NCBI RefSeq assembly: GCF_000494755.1 | Contig: NC_022657.1 | Coordinates: 6,052,001 to 6,116,000, forward strand | Source: Amorphoplanes friuliensis DSM 7358 | GTDB lineage: Bacteria > Actinomycetota > Actinomycetes > Mycobacteriales > Micromonosporaceae | Length of the DNA stretch: 64,000 nucleotides | Direction: 5' to 3' | Shown here: positions 44,848 to 54,148 of the stretch, in pieces | Position numbering within the stretch: position 1 is the stretch's first letter | Layout of the letters: every line of letters starts with the position of its first letter | Position numbers and translations under genes: made by a program | Notes under the pieces: generated by a model | What the model saw: the letters and a program-made list of their open reading frames with translations, nothing else | Told to the model about the DNA's origin: nothing | Database searches by the model: none

Positions 44848-45825
44848 TTGCACATGCGTCGAGCGGCCCAGCTCACGACCATCGTCGCCGCGGCAGCACT
44901 GCTGATCGTTCCGGGCAGTCCCGCCCAGGCCTACGTCTCGCAGGTCGACGTCAGTCCGACCACCATCACCGACAGCAGCACCGGCGAAGGGTCCATCGCG
45001 GCCACCATGCACCTGAGCATGCAGGCCGGCGAGGCCCGCAATCTGCGCGCCGAACTGGTCATGGGCAATGCCCGGGCCGAGGGGCAGCCGTCACCGGTCG
45101 CCGCCGCCCAGAAGATCACCTGCGAGCCGGCCGGGGGTGCGACCCTGCCCGGCGAACAGATCTGGAACACCCGCAACCTGCTGGCCGACGAGCCGGACGT
45201 CACGCTCATGACCCGGATGATGTTCGTCGCGCCGGCCGCCGGTTCCTACGACTGTCACCTGCGGGTCTACCTCAACAACGAGCTGTCCCACGGCCGTGAG
45301 ACCGCCGCGATGCGAGGCGGCTTTCTCGGTGACGTCAGCGGCGCCATCCCGGCCGACCGGACGGCGCGCCTGATCAGGTCCGGCAGCGACGCCACCTATT
45401 TCGCCCTGGGCGCGCCGGTCCGGCAGCTGCACCACGTCCCCGGGTACACCCCGCCGGTGGGTGCGACCTCGTTCCGGGTCGTCGGCGACCTCCAAACCAG
45501 CAGTTGTTACGGCAACGGGGGCAACGCGTGCCCGCGCGCCACCTACCCGGACGGCGCCGCGGCGAAGATCTACACCCGCGTCGTGGCCACGCCGAGCATC
45601 CCGTCGGCCGCCTGCACCTCCCAGGCGTCGGCACCTCGTTCGGTGACCGTGTCCAAGCAGGTGCACCACCTGCGCATCCACAACGAGCTGCTGGTGACCC
45701 TGCCGAGCTCCGGCTGCGGCACCTGGACCCTCAACGTCGTCGCCCGTGACGACGGCGGTTCGCTCCCCTTCGTGGTGCACACGGGCGACGGCCCCTACAC
45801 CACGGTCTACGCCCGGCCGGCCTGA
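44848..45825 (+). CDS. Secreted protein of unknown function
   Basis: A 325-residue exported protein. Residues 1-30 are a signal peptide ending in AQA. The mature part is beta-rich with eight or so Cys (TCEP, DCHL, SSCYGNGGNACP, SGCG), which suggests disulfide-bonded domains. I do not recognise it. TTG at 44848 has GGGGG 6 nt upstream; ATG at 44854 is the alternative. It is 46 bp after the GGDEF-EAL gene, with its own TAGGGT hexamer nearby. Confidence 0.6.
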   Translation: MHMRRAAQLTTIVAAAALLIVPGSPAQAYVSQVDVSPTTITDSSTGEGSIAATMHLSMQAGEARNLRAELVMGNARAEGQPSPVAAAQKITCEPAGGATLPGEQIWNTRNLLADEPDVTLMTRMMFVAPAAGSYDCHLRVYLNNELSHGRETAAMRGGFLGDVSGAIPADRTARLIRSGSDATYFALGAPVRQLHHVPGYTPPVGATSFRVVGDLQTSSCYGNGGNACPRATYPDGAAAKIYTRVVATPSIPSAACTSQASAPRSVTVSKQVHHLRIHNELLVTLPSSGCGTWTLNVVARDDGGSLPFVVHTGDGPYTTVYARPA

Positions 45826-45873
45826 TCTCGACTGGTCCGGAACGCCGCGCGGGTCGTACCGGCGCTGACGGCA

Positions 45874-45909
45874 CCGCCCGGCGGGTCCGCGATCGGACCC
45901 GCCGGGCGG
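45874..45909. terminator. Bidirectional hairpin terminator
   Basis: A perfect 16-bp stem, CCGCCCGGCGGGTCCG (45874-45889) with 45894-45909, closed by the loop CGAT. It lies between two convergent genes (secreted protein and MMPL exporter) and can act in both directions, without U tracts. Confidence 0.85.
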
Positions 45910-45916
45910 CTCGTGG

Positions 45917-48133
45917 TCATCCCGCCGGGACGAGCTCCGGCTCGCGGTCCTCGGCCGGCGGGACCGGGCGGCCCGGTGCGGCGTGCCGGCCCCGTCCGCG
46001 CAGGAAGCGCGGCGCCCACCAGTTCGCCGGGCCCAGCAGCGTCATCAGCGACGGCAGGACCACCGCCCGGATGATCGTCGCGTCGAGCAGGATGGCCGCG
46101 GCCAGGCCGACACCGAGCTGCTTCATGTCGATCGTGCTCAGCGTGGCGAAGATCGAGAAGACCGCCACCATGACGATCGCCGCGCTGCTCACCACGCCGG
46201 CCGAGCCGGTGATGCCCTCGGCCACCGCCTGGCGGGTGGGCACACCGCGCAGCACCGCCTCGCGGATGCGGCTGACCACGAACACGTGGTAGTCCATCGA
46301 CAGGCCGAAGAGGACCACGAACAGGAACAGCGGCAGCCAGGTGACGATCGCACCCATCGAGGTGAAGCCCAGCAACCCCTCGGCCCAGGTGCTTTGGAAG
46401 ACCAGGACCAGCAACCCGTACGCGGCGCCGGCCGAGAGCAGGTTGAGCAGGATCGAGGTCAGCGCGACGACGACCGACCGGAACGTCCACGCCATCACCA
46501 GGAACGTCAGCACCAGCACGAACAGCACGACGATCGGCAGCTTGTCCCACACGTGGGCGGCGTAGTCCTCGCTCTCGGCGACACCACCGCCGACGGCGTA
46601 CTCGACGCCCGGGATGCTGCCCAGGGCCGCCGGGACCAGGTCGTCGCGCAGCCGGTGCAGGGACTGCACGGCCTCGTCGCTGCGGGAGGTGAACGGGGTG
46701 GCGACCGACAGCACGGTCACGCGGCCGTCGGGTGACACCTCGAACTCCGGCCCGGCGCTCTCGGCCGGCGAGAACAACCGGTCCTTGCCGGCCGTCCCGG
46801 CCAGTGCGGTCAGAGCCGCCTTGACGGCGCCCGCCTGCTCCGCCGAGGCCCGTACGACCACGTCGTGGGTGGTGCCGTTGCTCGGGTACGCGACGGCCAG
46901 CCGGTCGTAGGCCTGCATCGCCGGAGTCGTGCGGGGCAGGTCCTCGGTGCCGGGGAACTTGAGCTGCATGCCCAGCGCCGGAGCCGCCAGGGCCAGGAGC
47001 AGCCCGACACTCACGACCAGGGTGACCAGCGGGTGGCGCAGAGCGGGACGCAGCATCGCCGGCCAGAAGCGGCCCTTGCCGTTACGGGCGCTGAGGCGCC
47101 ACAGCAGCGGGACCCGCGGACGGTCGACCCAGCGGCCGAGCTTGGCCAGCATCGCCGGCAGGACCGTCAGGGACCCGATGACCGCGACGGCGACCACGAG
47201 GATCGAGCCGACGGCCAGCGACGAGAAGAGAGCGTCGTTGGCGAGGAACAGCCCGGACATCGCGATGATCACCGCCGCACCGGAGACGACCACGGCGTGG
47301 CCGGAGGACTCCGCGGCGATCTCCACCGCGTCGACGTGACCGTGGCCCTTGGCGCGTTCCTCACGTTCACGCCGGACGTAGAACAGTGAGTAGTCGATGC
47401 CGACGGCCATGCCGATCAGCAGGATGAGACTGCTCGTCGAGTCGTTCGCCGGCACCAGGTGCGAGGCCAGCGTGGACAAGCCGATGGCCGCGGCGACCGA
47501 CGACAGGGCCAGCAGCACGGGGATGCCCGCGGCGATCAGCGCACCGAAGGCGATGATCAGGATGGCGAGGGTGACCGGGAGGCTGAGCACCTCGGCCCGC
47601 TTGAAGTCGGCCCCGAGGGTGTCCTCCAGCGCCTTGTTGATCGACGGCCCGCCGACCTGCTCGACGCGCAGTCCCGGATGGGCGGTCTGCACCTGCGCCG
47701 TCGCCGCGCGCAGAGGTTCCACGCGTTCGGACGCCGTGTCGGGGTCACCGCTCATGGTGATCGGCACCAGCAGCGCGGACCCGTCGGTGGCCGGGATCGG
47801 CTTGCCGACCTCGGCCACACCGGGCACACCCCGCAGCGTGGTGGCGGCGTCGGTGGCGGCGGCAGCGGCCGCCTTCGGGTCCAGGGCGCCCGACCGCGCG
47901 GTGATCAGGACATTGTCGACCTCCGGCTCGTCGGCGAACTTTCCCTCCTCGACCAGCACGGTCGCCCGGCCGCTCTCACCGACCGCCATGTCCTCGGCGG
48001 AGGCCTCCTTCAGCCCGGCGGCATTGCCCCCGACGAAGCACACCGCGACAAAAACCACCCACAGCGCGATTGCCCGCCACGGATGTTCGGCACTCCAGCG
48101 CGCCACTCGTACGGTCACCGGTCGCCTGGCCAT
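45917..48133 (-). CDS. MMPL-family RND exporter
   Basis: A 738-residue RND transporter of the MMPL type. There are 12 predicted membrane helices in two sets of six, each led by a large extracytoplasmic loop (residues about 40-180 and 400-540). The central helices carry the acidic and Tyr pairs for proton coupling (GMAVGIDYSLFYVRRERE and LFGLSMDYHVFVVSRIREA). Family members move lipids, siderophores or drugs outward. GGAGGA lies before the ATG at 48133; longer upstream reading is rejected. No regulator is adjacent. Confidence 0.93.
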   Translation of the reverse strand: MARRPVTVRVARWSAEHPWRAIALWVVFVAVCFVGGNAAGLKEASAEDMAVGESGRATVLVEEGKFADEPEVDNVLITARSGALDPKAAAAAATDAATTLRGVPGVAEVGKPIPATDGSALLVPITMSGDPDTASERVEPLRAATAQVQTAHPGLRVEQVGGPSINKALEDTLGADFKRAEVLSLPVTLAILIIAFGALIAAGIPVLLALSSVAAAIGLSTLASHLVPANDSTSSLILLIGMAVGIDYSLFYVRREREERAKGHGHVDAVEIAAESSGHAVVVSGAAVIIAMSGLFLANDALFSSLAVGSILVVAVAVIGSLTVLPAMLAKLGRWVDRPRVPLLWRLSARNGKGRFWPAMLRPALRHPLVTLVVSVGLLLALAAPALGMQLKFPGTEDLPRTTPAMQAYDRLAVAYPSNGTTHDVVVRASAEQAGAVKAALTALAGTAGKDRLFSPAESAGPEFEVSPDGRVTVLSVATPFTSRSDEAVQSLHRLRDDLVPAALGSIPGVEYAVGGGVAESEDYAAHVWDKLPIVVLFVLVLTFLVMAWTFRSVVVALTSILLNLLSAGAAYGLLVLVFQSTWAEGLLGFTSMGAIVTWLPLFLFVVLFGLSMDYHVFVVSRIREAVLRGVPTRQAVAEGITGSAGVVSSAAIVMVAVFSIFATLSTIDMKQLGVGLAAAILLDATIIRAVVLPSLMTLLGPANWWAPRFLRGRGRHAAPGRPVPPAEDREPELVPAG

Positions 48134-48412
48134 CGCGGTCTCCTCCAGCAGAAGATTTCTGTGTCGAAGCTGAACGTAGGCAGCGCCGGAGCTGGGAACA
48201 TCCGGGTCGGACCCGCGTGCCACCCTGATCCCCGGGCAGGCCCCCACGGGACAGAAACACGACTCCCCGACGGCACAAAATGCGGCCATCGGACATTTGG
48301 CTCCGATACCCCCGACGCCACACTCAGGGTTCCCCCGGGTCCCGCCCCGAGCCGGACCGACCGTGACGGTGGGTACAGGCGGTGGTCGGGATCGGCTACG
48401 GTGAGGCCCGCC
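48134..48412. other. Divergent intergenic region between the MMPL and Trp-rich genes
   Basis: A 279-bp region with promoters in both directions. A TACGGT hexamer at 48397-48402 is 10 nt before the ATG of the Trp-rich gene. On the minus side a TACGTT about 45 nt before the MMPL start is a candidate -10. No gene is credible here. Confidence 0.4.
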
Positions 48413-49096
48413 ATGAACGAGACGCCGACGCCCCCTGCCTGGATCCACTGGCCGATCCGGGTGCTTGCCGTGATCTTCGTGCTGCCGTTCCGGCTGCTGT
48501 GGGAGCTGCTGGTGGTGATCGGCCGGTTCCTCGCCCGGTACGTCGGGCGGCCGCTGGCGTGGCTCTTCCACCACGCGGTCGTCGTTCCCGTCGCCTGGGT
48601 GTGGCACTACGTGGTTGTCGTGCCGATCTCCTGGCTGTGGCGACATCTGGTCGTCGTGCCGCTGGAGTGGCTGGCGCACCGGCTGCTGGTCGTGCCGGGG
48701 CGGTGGCTCTGGGCGCGGCGGCGGTGGGCGCTGCGGCCGTTCGGTCTGTTGGTGCGCTATCTGCTCGTGATTCCGGTCGTGTGGTTCTTCACCGTGACCG
48801 AGCCGCTCTGGACCGCTCTCGGGCAGGCGCTGGTGTGGACCTTCACGATGATCGGGCGCGGGATCGATGCGGTAGCCGTCCTTGCGTACCGGTGGGTGCT
48901 GCACCCGGGGTGGATCGGCGCAGGCTGGGTGCTGCGTCAGGCGTACCGGTGGCTGCTGCGGCCGGTCGGCCTCGCGATCGCCTGGGTGTGGCGGCACACG
49001 GTTGTCCCCGCGTACAGGATGATCTCGGCCTCGGGCCGCTGGGTGCGGGAAGCGGTGCTGCGGCCTGTGCTCGTCTCCGTCGGTCTGCGGCGCTGA
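48413..49096 (+). CDS. Tryptophan-rich membrane protein with 12-residue repeats
   Basis: A 227-residue protein in which about one residue in nine is Trp. From residue 50 to 97 four tandem 12-residue units occur (WLFHHAVVVPVA, WVWHYVVVVPIS, WLWRHLVVVPLE, WLAHRLLVVPGR), and weaker copies continue to near residue 205. The pattern W-L/V-x-H/R with VVVP would make short amphipathic or re-entrant helices rather than normal membrane spans. Arg and His are spread evenly through hydrophobic runs. No family is known to me. ATG at 48413 with a short leader. Confidence 0.6.
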   Translation: MNETPTPPAWIHWPIRVLAVIFVLPFRLLWELLVVIGRFLARYVGRPLAWLFHHAVVVPVAWVWHYVVVVPISWLWRHLVVVPLEWLAHRLLVVPGRWLWARRRWALRPFGLLVRYLLVIPVVWFFTVTEPLWTALGQALVWTFTMIGRGIDAVAVLAYRWVLHPGWIGAGWVLRQAYRWLLRPVGLAIAWVWRHTVVPAYRMISASGRWVREAVLRPVLVSVGLRR

Positions 49097-49135
49097 GCTC
49101 TGGCCTCCGGGCGCCCGGCAGGACACCATGTCCGG

Positions 49136-50161
49136 ATGACCGTTCCGCGTCCGCCCGCGCCCTGGCTCATCCGGCCGGTCAAGCTGCCCGCGACCACACC
49201 GCCGGCGCTGATCGGGCCGTGGGCCGCCGATGACACGCGTCTCGACGACGTCGAGAAGATCGAGGTCCCCGGTGGTCACGGTCCCGAGGATGTCGCGGTC
49301 GGCGCCGACGGCCAGATCTTCTCCGGTACGGAGGACGGCCGCATCTGGCGCTGGCCGCCCGACGCGCACGCCGGCGCCACACCCGTGCTGCTCGCGGACA
49401 CCGGCGGCCGGCCGCTGGGCATCGAGGCCGACCCGCGCGACGGGAGCCTGATCGTCTGCGACGCCTATCGCGGGCTGCTGCGGGTGACCGCGGACGGCAC
49501 GATCACCGACCTGACGCACCGGGTCGGGGGCAGCCGCATCCTGCTGTGCAACAACGCCGCGGTGGCCCGCGACGGCGTCGTCTACTTCACCGACAGCTCC
49601 ACCCGCTTCCCGGTCTCGCACTGGCGTCGTGACCTGCTCGAGCACCGCCCCAACGGGCGGGTGCTGGCGTACGACCCGGCGTCGGGCGGCACCGAGGTGG
49701 TGGCCGAGGGGTTCCACTTCCCCAACGGTGTGGCCCTGACGCCGGAGGAGGACGCGCTGCTGCTGTGCGAGACGGTGTCGCACCGGCTGGTGCGCCTGTC
49801 GCTGCCCGGTGGCAAGGTCACCGATCTGGGAGACCTGCCGGCCTATCCGGACAACATGTCGGCGGTCGGTGACGGCACCTACTGGATCGCGCTGGCCAGC
49901 CCGCGGGTGGCGATCGCCGAGAGGCTGCTCCCCCATCCTCACCTGCGGCGGATCGCCGCCGTGCTGCCGGCGCGGCTGCAGCCTCAGCCGTTGCCGTACA
50001 CGATCGCCGCGCTCGTGGACGGCGACGGGACGGTGCTGCGGACCCTGCACGGTCCGGCGGGCCGGTACGTCATGGCGACGGGGGTCCGGCAGCACGGTGA
50101 CACGCTCTGGCTCGGCAGCCTCACCGAGAGTGCGATTGCCCGGACGAGCCTGGCGAACTGA
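49136..50161 (+). CDS. SMP-30/gluconolactonase/strictosidine-synthase-like beta-propeller
   Basis: A 341-residue six-bladed propeller protein. EVPGGHGPEDVAVGADGQIFSG is the first blade, VYFTDSSTRFPVSHWRRD is the motif shared with strictosidine-synthase-like lactonases, and FPNGVALTPEEDALLLCET follows. The Ca- or metal-binding Asn and Asp in these loops are present, so lactonase or esterase action is likely. The substrate is open. No signal peptide. It starts 40 bp after the Trp-rich gene and may be co-transcribed with it. Confidence 0.8.
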   Translation: MTVPRPPAPWLIRPVKLPATTPPALIGPWAADDTRLDDVEKIEVPGGHGPEDVAVGADGQIFSGTEDGRIWRWPPDAHAGATPVLLADTGGRPLGIEADPRDGSLIVCDAYRGLLRVTADGTITDLTHRVGGSRILLCNNAAVARDGVVYFTDSSTRFPVSHWRRDLLEHRPNGRVLAYDPASGGTEVVAEGFHFPNGVALTPEEDALLLCETVSHRLVRLSLPGGKVTDLGDLPAYPDNMSAVGDGTYWIALASPRVAIAERLLPHPHLRRIAAVLPARLQPQPLPYTIAALVDGDGTVLRTLHGPAGRYVMATGVRQHGDTLWLGSLTESAIARTSLAN

Positions 50162-50289
50162 TGCCTTTCCGTAACTCTGCGCCTACTCAATGTCACATTT
50201 TCGGCTTATGGCAAAAGCGCAAGGCCTAGACTCCGAGTACTACGCACGTGCGCACTTGAATCGTCGCGCCGCTGGACAACAATCGACAC

Positions 50290-51198
50290 ATGACGTACGG
50301 CAAGAAGGACCTCCCCTTCCCCTATGATCAGGACTTTTCCGGCATCGTCACGCGGGTCAAGGGGATCAGGGAGGCGACCCGGGTCGCACTCGTCAACTCG
50401 ACGAAGGTGGCGAGCTACCTCAAGGCGGGCGCCAACCTCATCGAGCAGCACTTCGGCAGCGACGACAACGCCGCGCCCGCCGACGGTGGTCGTAAGCCGT
50501 ACTGGTCGGGCATCCGGTTCCTCACCGAGCGTGCCCTGTCGCGCGAGATGGAGAATCTCGAGCCGCCCTTCCTCCGTCAGAAGGGTGACGGGCCCTACCG
50601 CTCCACCTGGGCCAGCCACGACGACTACCTGAACGACCTGCTGGCGTTCCTGTTCCACGACATGAACTACGACCCGCAGTACAGCGCGGAGGTCGAGACG
50701 CGCGGCGGGTGGTTACGCACCGACGGCGCCTTCGGTGATGTGCTCGACGGCGCGATCTACGACGAGCTGCTCGTCATGTGCCGCATGCCGCTGTTCCGGC
50801 TGCAGCTGCTGATGGTCGCGACCGCGCACCGCAACGACGGCATCCACGCCGCGATCTCGAGCAACTACGAGGGCGCCCTGGCCCCCTGGAAGAAGATCTA
50901 CGAGTCGACGATCGCCGGACGCGGTTTCCAGCTGCGCAAGGGCGTGACCCTCGACGACTTCGCCGACACGCTGGCCGCGATCACCGAGGGCTTTGCCATC
51001 CGCAACCTCGGCGACCCGACCGCCGGCATCATCGGCGACGACCCGCGGGGTCACCTGGCCGGGATGGCCGTCATCGGCATCCTCAACAGCTACCTCGAGC
51101 CCATCAACGACCCCAACGGCCTGTCGCTGCGCGAGGAGTTCGAGCAGAAGTCGGCCGCGGCCCGACCGGCCGACCGCACCGAAGACTGCGGGGACTGA
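50290..51198 (+). CDS. Uncharacterised protein, first gene of a pair with a serine hydrolase
   Basis: A 302-residue soluble, mainly helical protein. VKGIREATRVALVNSTKVASYLKAG near the N-terminus and DLLAFLFHDMNYDP in the middle suggest long helices, but I find no recognisable family or catalytic motif. One Cys near residue 164 (MCRMPLFRL) and a Cys near the C-terminus. Its stop is 1 nt before the next gene's ATG, so both are translated from one message. The upstream 128 bp contain a CGCACGTGCG palindrome (50243-50252). Confidence 0.6.
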   Translation: MTYGKKDLPFPYDQDFSGIVTRVKGIREATRVALVNSTKVASYLKAGANLIEQHFGSDDNAAPADGGRKPYWSGIRFLTERALSREMENLEPPFLRQKGDGPYRSTWASHDDYLNDLLAFLFHDMNYDPQYSAEVETRGGWLRTDGAFGDVLDGAIYDELLVMCRMPLFRLQLLMVATAHRNDGIHAAISSNYEGALAPWKKIYESTIAGRGFQLRKGVTLDDFADTLAAITEGFAIRNLGDPTAGIIGDDPRGHLAGMAVIGILNSYLEPINDPNGLSLREEFEQKSAAARPADRTEDCGD

Positions 51199-51199
51199 C

Positions 51200-52381
51200 A
51201 TGACCAGCACGACGGAGCAGACACCGATCCGCGCCGCCGCGGAACCCTCCTGGTGGGACCGCCAGGGCGACCTGATCATGCGCCGGCCGTTCAACGAGTG
51301 GACCTTCACCCACATGAGCTGGCTGATGCCGACCGAGCGGGTCTCCCGCGGTGGTGCGCACCTGCCGCTGCCGCTCAGCCCGTGCCCGCTCGACCTCACC
51401 TACCGTTTCGAGGACGCCGACCACACCCTCACCGAGCTGCACCGCCGCACCTTCACCACGGCGTTCGTGGTGCTGCACCACGGCGAGATCGTGCACGAGA
51501 CCTACCCCGGCGCGTTCGCCGGCCCGCGCACCCGCATGCAGCTGTTCTCGGTCTCCAAGTCGGTGACCTCGCTGCTGGTCGGCATCGCCCTGGCCGACGG
51601 CACGATCGGCAGCATCAAGGACCGCGTCACCGATTACCGGCCCGACTTCCTCGGTACCGCCTACGAGGAGACCACCCTGGCCGAGCTGCTCGACATGACC
51701 AGCGGTGTCGGCGACGCCGAGGTGTGGGACGTGCCCGACAGCGGCATCAAACGCTTCGAGCAGGCCGTGATGGGCGGTGGCAGCGTCACCGACGTGGTGC
51801 GTTCGGCGCCGCGCCGGGCCGCGCCGGGTGAGCGCTTCAACTACTCGACGTTCGACGCGCAGATCCTGGGCTGGGTGCTCGAGGCCGCGACGGGACGGTC
51901 GCTGGCCGCGTACGCGTCCGAGCGGCTGTGGCAGCACCTCGGCGCCGACCGCGACGCCTATTACTGGCTCACCCGGGGACGGCCCCGCACGGCGCTGGGT
52001 GCCGGCTCGCTCAACGCCACTCCCCGCGATCTCGCCCGCATCGGCCTGCTGATGGCCAACGACGGCATGGTCGCCGGCGAGCAGATCGTGCCGCGCGACT
52101 GGGTCCGGCGCAGTCGTGGCAGCGACCAGCCCCAGCTCGGGGTCGGTTCTCTCGGACCGAGCGGTTACGACCACTACGGATATTCCAACCAGTGGTGGAC
52201 ACTCGGCGACAGCGCTTTCCAGGCCTTCACCGGCGTCGGTGTCCACGGGCAGTACCTCTTCGTCGACCCCGGTGCCGACGTCGTGATCGTCAAGTGCAGT
52301 GCCTGGCCCACCCAGGACGACGAACGCCGCGACCGCGAGACCATCACCGCGTTGCGCCGCATCGCCGATCATTTCGCCTGA
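51200..52381 (+). CDS. Serine hydrolase, 6-aminohexanoate-dimer hydrolase/EstB-like
   Basis: A 393-residue class C beta-lactamase-fold enzyme. LFSVSKSVTSLLVG contains SVSK (nucleophile Ser, Lys). YSTFDAQILGWVLE gives the Tyr motif. The C-terminal WWTLGDSAFQAFTGVGVHGQYLFVDP matches the NylB-like group, in which a Trp-rich loop shapes the pocket. No signal peptide. It is coupled to the unknown gene upstream. The polypyrimidine run follows directly after its stop. The substrate is unknown: amide or ester bonds are both possible. Confidence 0.83.
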   Translation: MTSTTEQTPIRAAAEPSWWDRQGDLIMRRPFNEWTFTHMSWLMPTERVSRGGAHLPLPLSPCPLDLTYRFEDADHTLTELHRRTFTTAFVVLHHGEIVHETYPGAFAGPRTRMQLFSVSKSVTSLLVGIALADGTIGSIKDRVTDYRPDFLGTAYEETTLAELLDMTSGVGDAEVWDVPDSGIKRFEQAVMGGGSVTDVVRSAPRRAAPGERFNYSTFDAQILGWVLEAATGRSLAAYASERLWQHLGADRDAYYWLTRGRPRTALGAGSLNATPRDLARIGLLMANDGMVAGEQIVPRDWVRRSRGSDQPQLGVGSLGPSGYDHYGYSNQWWTLGDSAFQAFTGVGVHGQYLFVDPGADVVIVKCSAWPTQDDERRDRETITALRRIADHFA

Positions 52382-52410
52382 CCCTTTTCTCCTTTCCTTT
52401 TCCTCCTTCT
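52382..52410 (+). repeat. 29-nt pure polypyrimidine tract
   Basis: A C/T-only run starting right after the serine hydrolase stop and ending 58 bp before the lipase start. Such runs are rare in this GC-rich window. A role in termination, triplex formation or message stability is possible. Confidence 0.6.
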
Positions 52411-52468
52411 GTCATTTCATCCGGGTACCCGCATGCCCGGAATCACCCACCCTGAAAGGGATCCATAG

Positions 52469-53584
52469 ATGAACTCTGCCCTGCTCAAATGGGTGGCCGC
52501 CGTCAATGTCGCGCTGGTCTGCGCCGCCATTCTGCTGTTCGCCGGTGGCCCGGCGGCCGCAACCGTCGCACCGGGAACGGTCCTGGTCACCACGACGGCC
52601 ACCCTGCCGCCGGAGCTGGCTCCCCTGGCGACCGGCAAGCGCATCGCGTACGTGACGACGGCCCCGAACGGCGCCATTCTGACCGCCACCGGTCTGGTCC
52701 TGACACCGAAGACCAACAAGAAGAACAAAACCGTGGTGTGGGGCCACGGCACGACCGGGCTGGCGGACAAATGTGCGCCGTCGGCGAGCCAGAACGTCTT
52801 CTGGCCGGAGGCGCGCCAGGCCGTCGCGGCGCTGCTGAACAAGGGCTGGACGGTCACCGCCCCCGACTACCCGGGCCTGGGCGTCCCCGGCAACCACCCG
52901 TACCTGATCGGCCTGAGCGAGGCCCGCTCGATGATCGACAGTGTCAAGGCGGCCCGCAGCCTGGACAGCAAACTCACCACCCAGTACGCCCTCGACGGTC
53001 ACTCCCAGGGTGGCCAGGGCGCCCTCTTCGCCGGTCAGATCGCACCCTCGTACGACGGCTCGCTGGTGCTCAAGGGTGTCGCGTCGATCGCGCCGGTGTC
53101 GAACGCGCAGATCTTCGCGCCGCTGGTCCCGGGCACGCCCGGCCAGGGTTACCTCGTGATGGCCCTGTACGGCCTGAACGCCGCCGACCCCACCTTCGAC
53201 CCCAACTCCGTGCTGGCGGCGCCGGCCAAGCAGAAGGCGCCGGTCCTGCAGAACGGGTGCCTCTACGAGATCCTCGACGCGTACGCGCCGCTGACGCCCG
53301 AGCAGTTGCTGGTCGGGGGCGCCCTGCCGGAGTCGGTCGTCACCAAGCTGGCCAACTACGTCGACCCCGCACGGTCGGCGCCCACCGCGCCGGTGCTGCT
53401 GATCCAGGGCACCGACGACGAGGCCGTGCCGTACGGCCTGACCGCGGGACCGCTGCTGGACGAACTGACCGCCTACGGCACACAGCCCGTCGACTTCGTG
53501 TCGGTCGACGGCGCCAACCACGACGGCGCGGTGTTCGCGACGACCGGCCAGGTCGCCACGTGGATCGCGGCCCGTTTCGCCTGA
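52469..53584 (+). CDS. Secretory lipase (LIP family)
   Basis: A 371-residue secreted lipase of the fungal-like LIP family found in actinomycetes. Residues 1-31 are a signal peptide ending in AAA. The nucleophile elbow is DGHSQGGQGAL, preceded by the oxyanion segment VVWGHGTTGLADKC. The catalytic Asp lies in QGTDDEAVP and the His in DGANHDGAVF. AAAGGGA lies before the ATG. A strong hairpin terminator follows it. Predicted action is hydrolysis of triacylglycerol outside the cell. Confidence 0.87.
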   Translation: MNSALLKWVAAVNVALVCAAILLFAGGPAAATVAPGTVLVTTTATLPPELAPLATGKRIAYVTTAPNGAILTATGLVLTPKTNKKNKTVVWGHGTTGLADKCAPSASQNVFWPEARQAVAALLNKGWTVTAPDYPGLGVPGNHPYLIGLSEARSMIDSVKAARSLDSKLTTQYALDGHSQGGQGALFAGQIAPSYDGSLVLKGVASIAPVSNAQIFAPLVPGTPGQGYLVMALYGLNAADPTFDPNSVLAAPAKQKAPVLQNGCLYEILDAYAPLTPEQLLVGGALPESVVTKLANYVDPARSAPTAPVLLIQGTDDEAVPYGLTAGPLLDELTAYGTQPVDFVSVDGANHDGAVFATTGQVATWIAARFA

Positions 53585-53602
53585 TCGCAGGCTCCCCCGA
53601 CC

Positions 53603-53642
53603 GGCGGCATCCCGCGTGACCACCCCCGCGCGGGATGCCGCC
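53603..53642 (+). terminator. Hairpin terminator after the secretory lipase
   Basis: A perfect 14-bp stem, GGCGGCATCCCGCG (53603-53616) with 53629-53642, and a 12-nt loop, starting 18 bp after the lipase stop. There is no U tract, as is common in actinobacteria. Confidence 0.85.
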
Positions 53643-53674
53643 ACCACCCCGACCCGCACAGTGAGGCCCATCCG

Positions 53675-54133
53675 ATGAACTTCACGGTACGACCGCCGGC
53701 GCACTCCTTCGCCGCCCGCACGAGCGGGCCGCGGGTGCCCCGGCACCCGCGCCAGAACCCGCCCGCGACGGAGACCCGCCTGCCCGAGCCGCCGATGCAC
53801 GACATGTCCGTGACCGAGCTGGACGCCCTGGCCCGTGGCCGCGGAACGTTCCGGGCCCGGGCGGTCCTCGAGCTCGTCCGGAGAGCCCGGACCGACGACG
53901 CCGCGACCGACGCGCTGGGCGAGCTGAGCCGCCTGCCGTGGCTGCGCGAGGACCGGGTGTTCCACCTGGTCTCGATGTCCTGGGCGGCGATCATCGGCCT
54001 GCTCGCGGCGCACACCGAACGCTGCTGGGCAACCGCCCACGCCGCCTTCGCCGATCTCGACCCCGGCGACCGCGAGGCCCTGCTCAATTATCTCGAGGGC
54101 TCCGACACAGGCGATATCCCATCCCGTAAGTAG
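53675..54133 (+). CDS. Small hypothetical protein
   Basis: A 152-residue protein of unknown function. The first 40 residues are Pro- and Arg-rich and look disordered; the rest is helical (MSVTELDALARGRGTFRARAV, EDRVFHLVSMSWAAIIGLLA). An in-frame ATG near 53797 is an alternative start. A TATCCC ... GGGATA inverted repeat overlaps its 3' end and the promoter of the DUF1684 gene. No motif allows a call. Confidence 0.45.
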   Translation: MNFTVRPPAHSFAARTSGPRVPRHPRQNPPATETRLPEPPMHDMSVTELDALARGRGTFRARAVLELVRRARTDDAATDALGELSRLPWLREDRVFHLVSMSWAAIIGLLAAHTERCWATAHAAFADLDPGDREALLNYLEGSDTGDIPSRK

Positions 54134-54148
54134 GGATAGGCTGTGGTC

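Noticed and set aside
45917..50095. A single 1392-residue reading frame covering the MMPL gene
   Set aside because: The family start is at 48133 after GGAGGA; the upstream part is antisense to the Trp-rich and SMP-30 genes.
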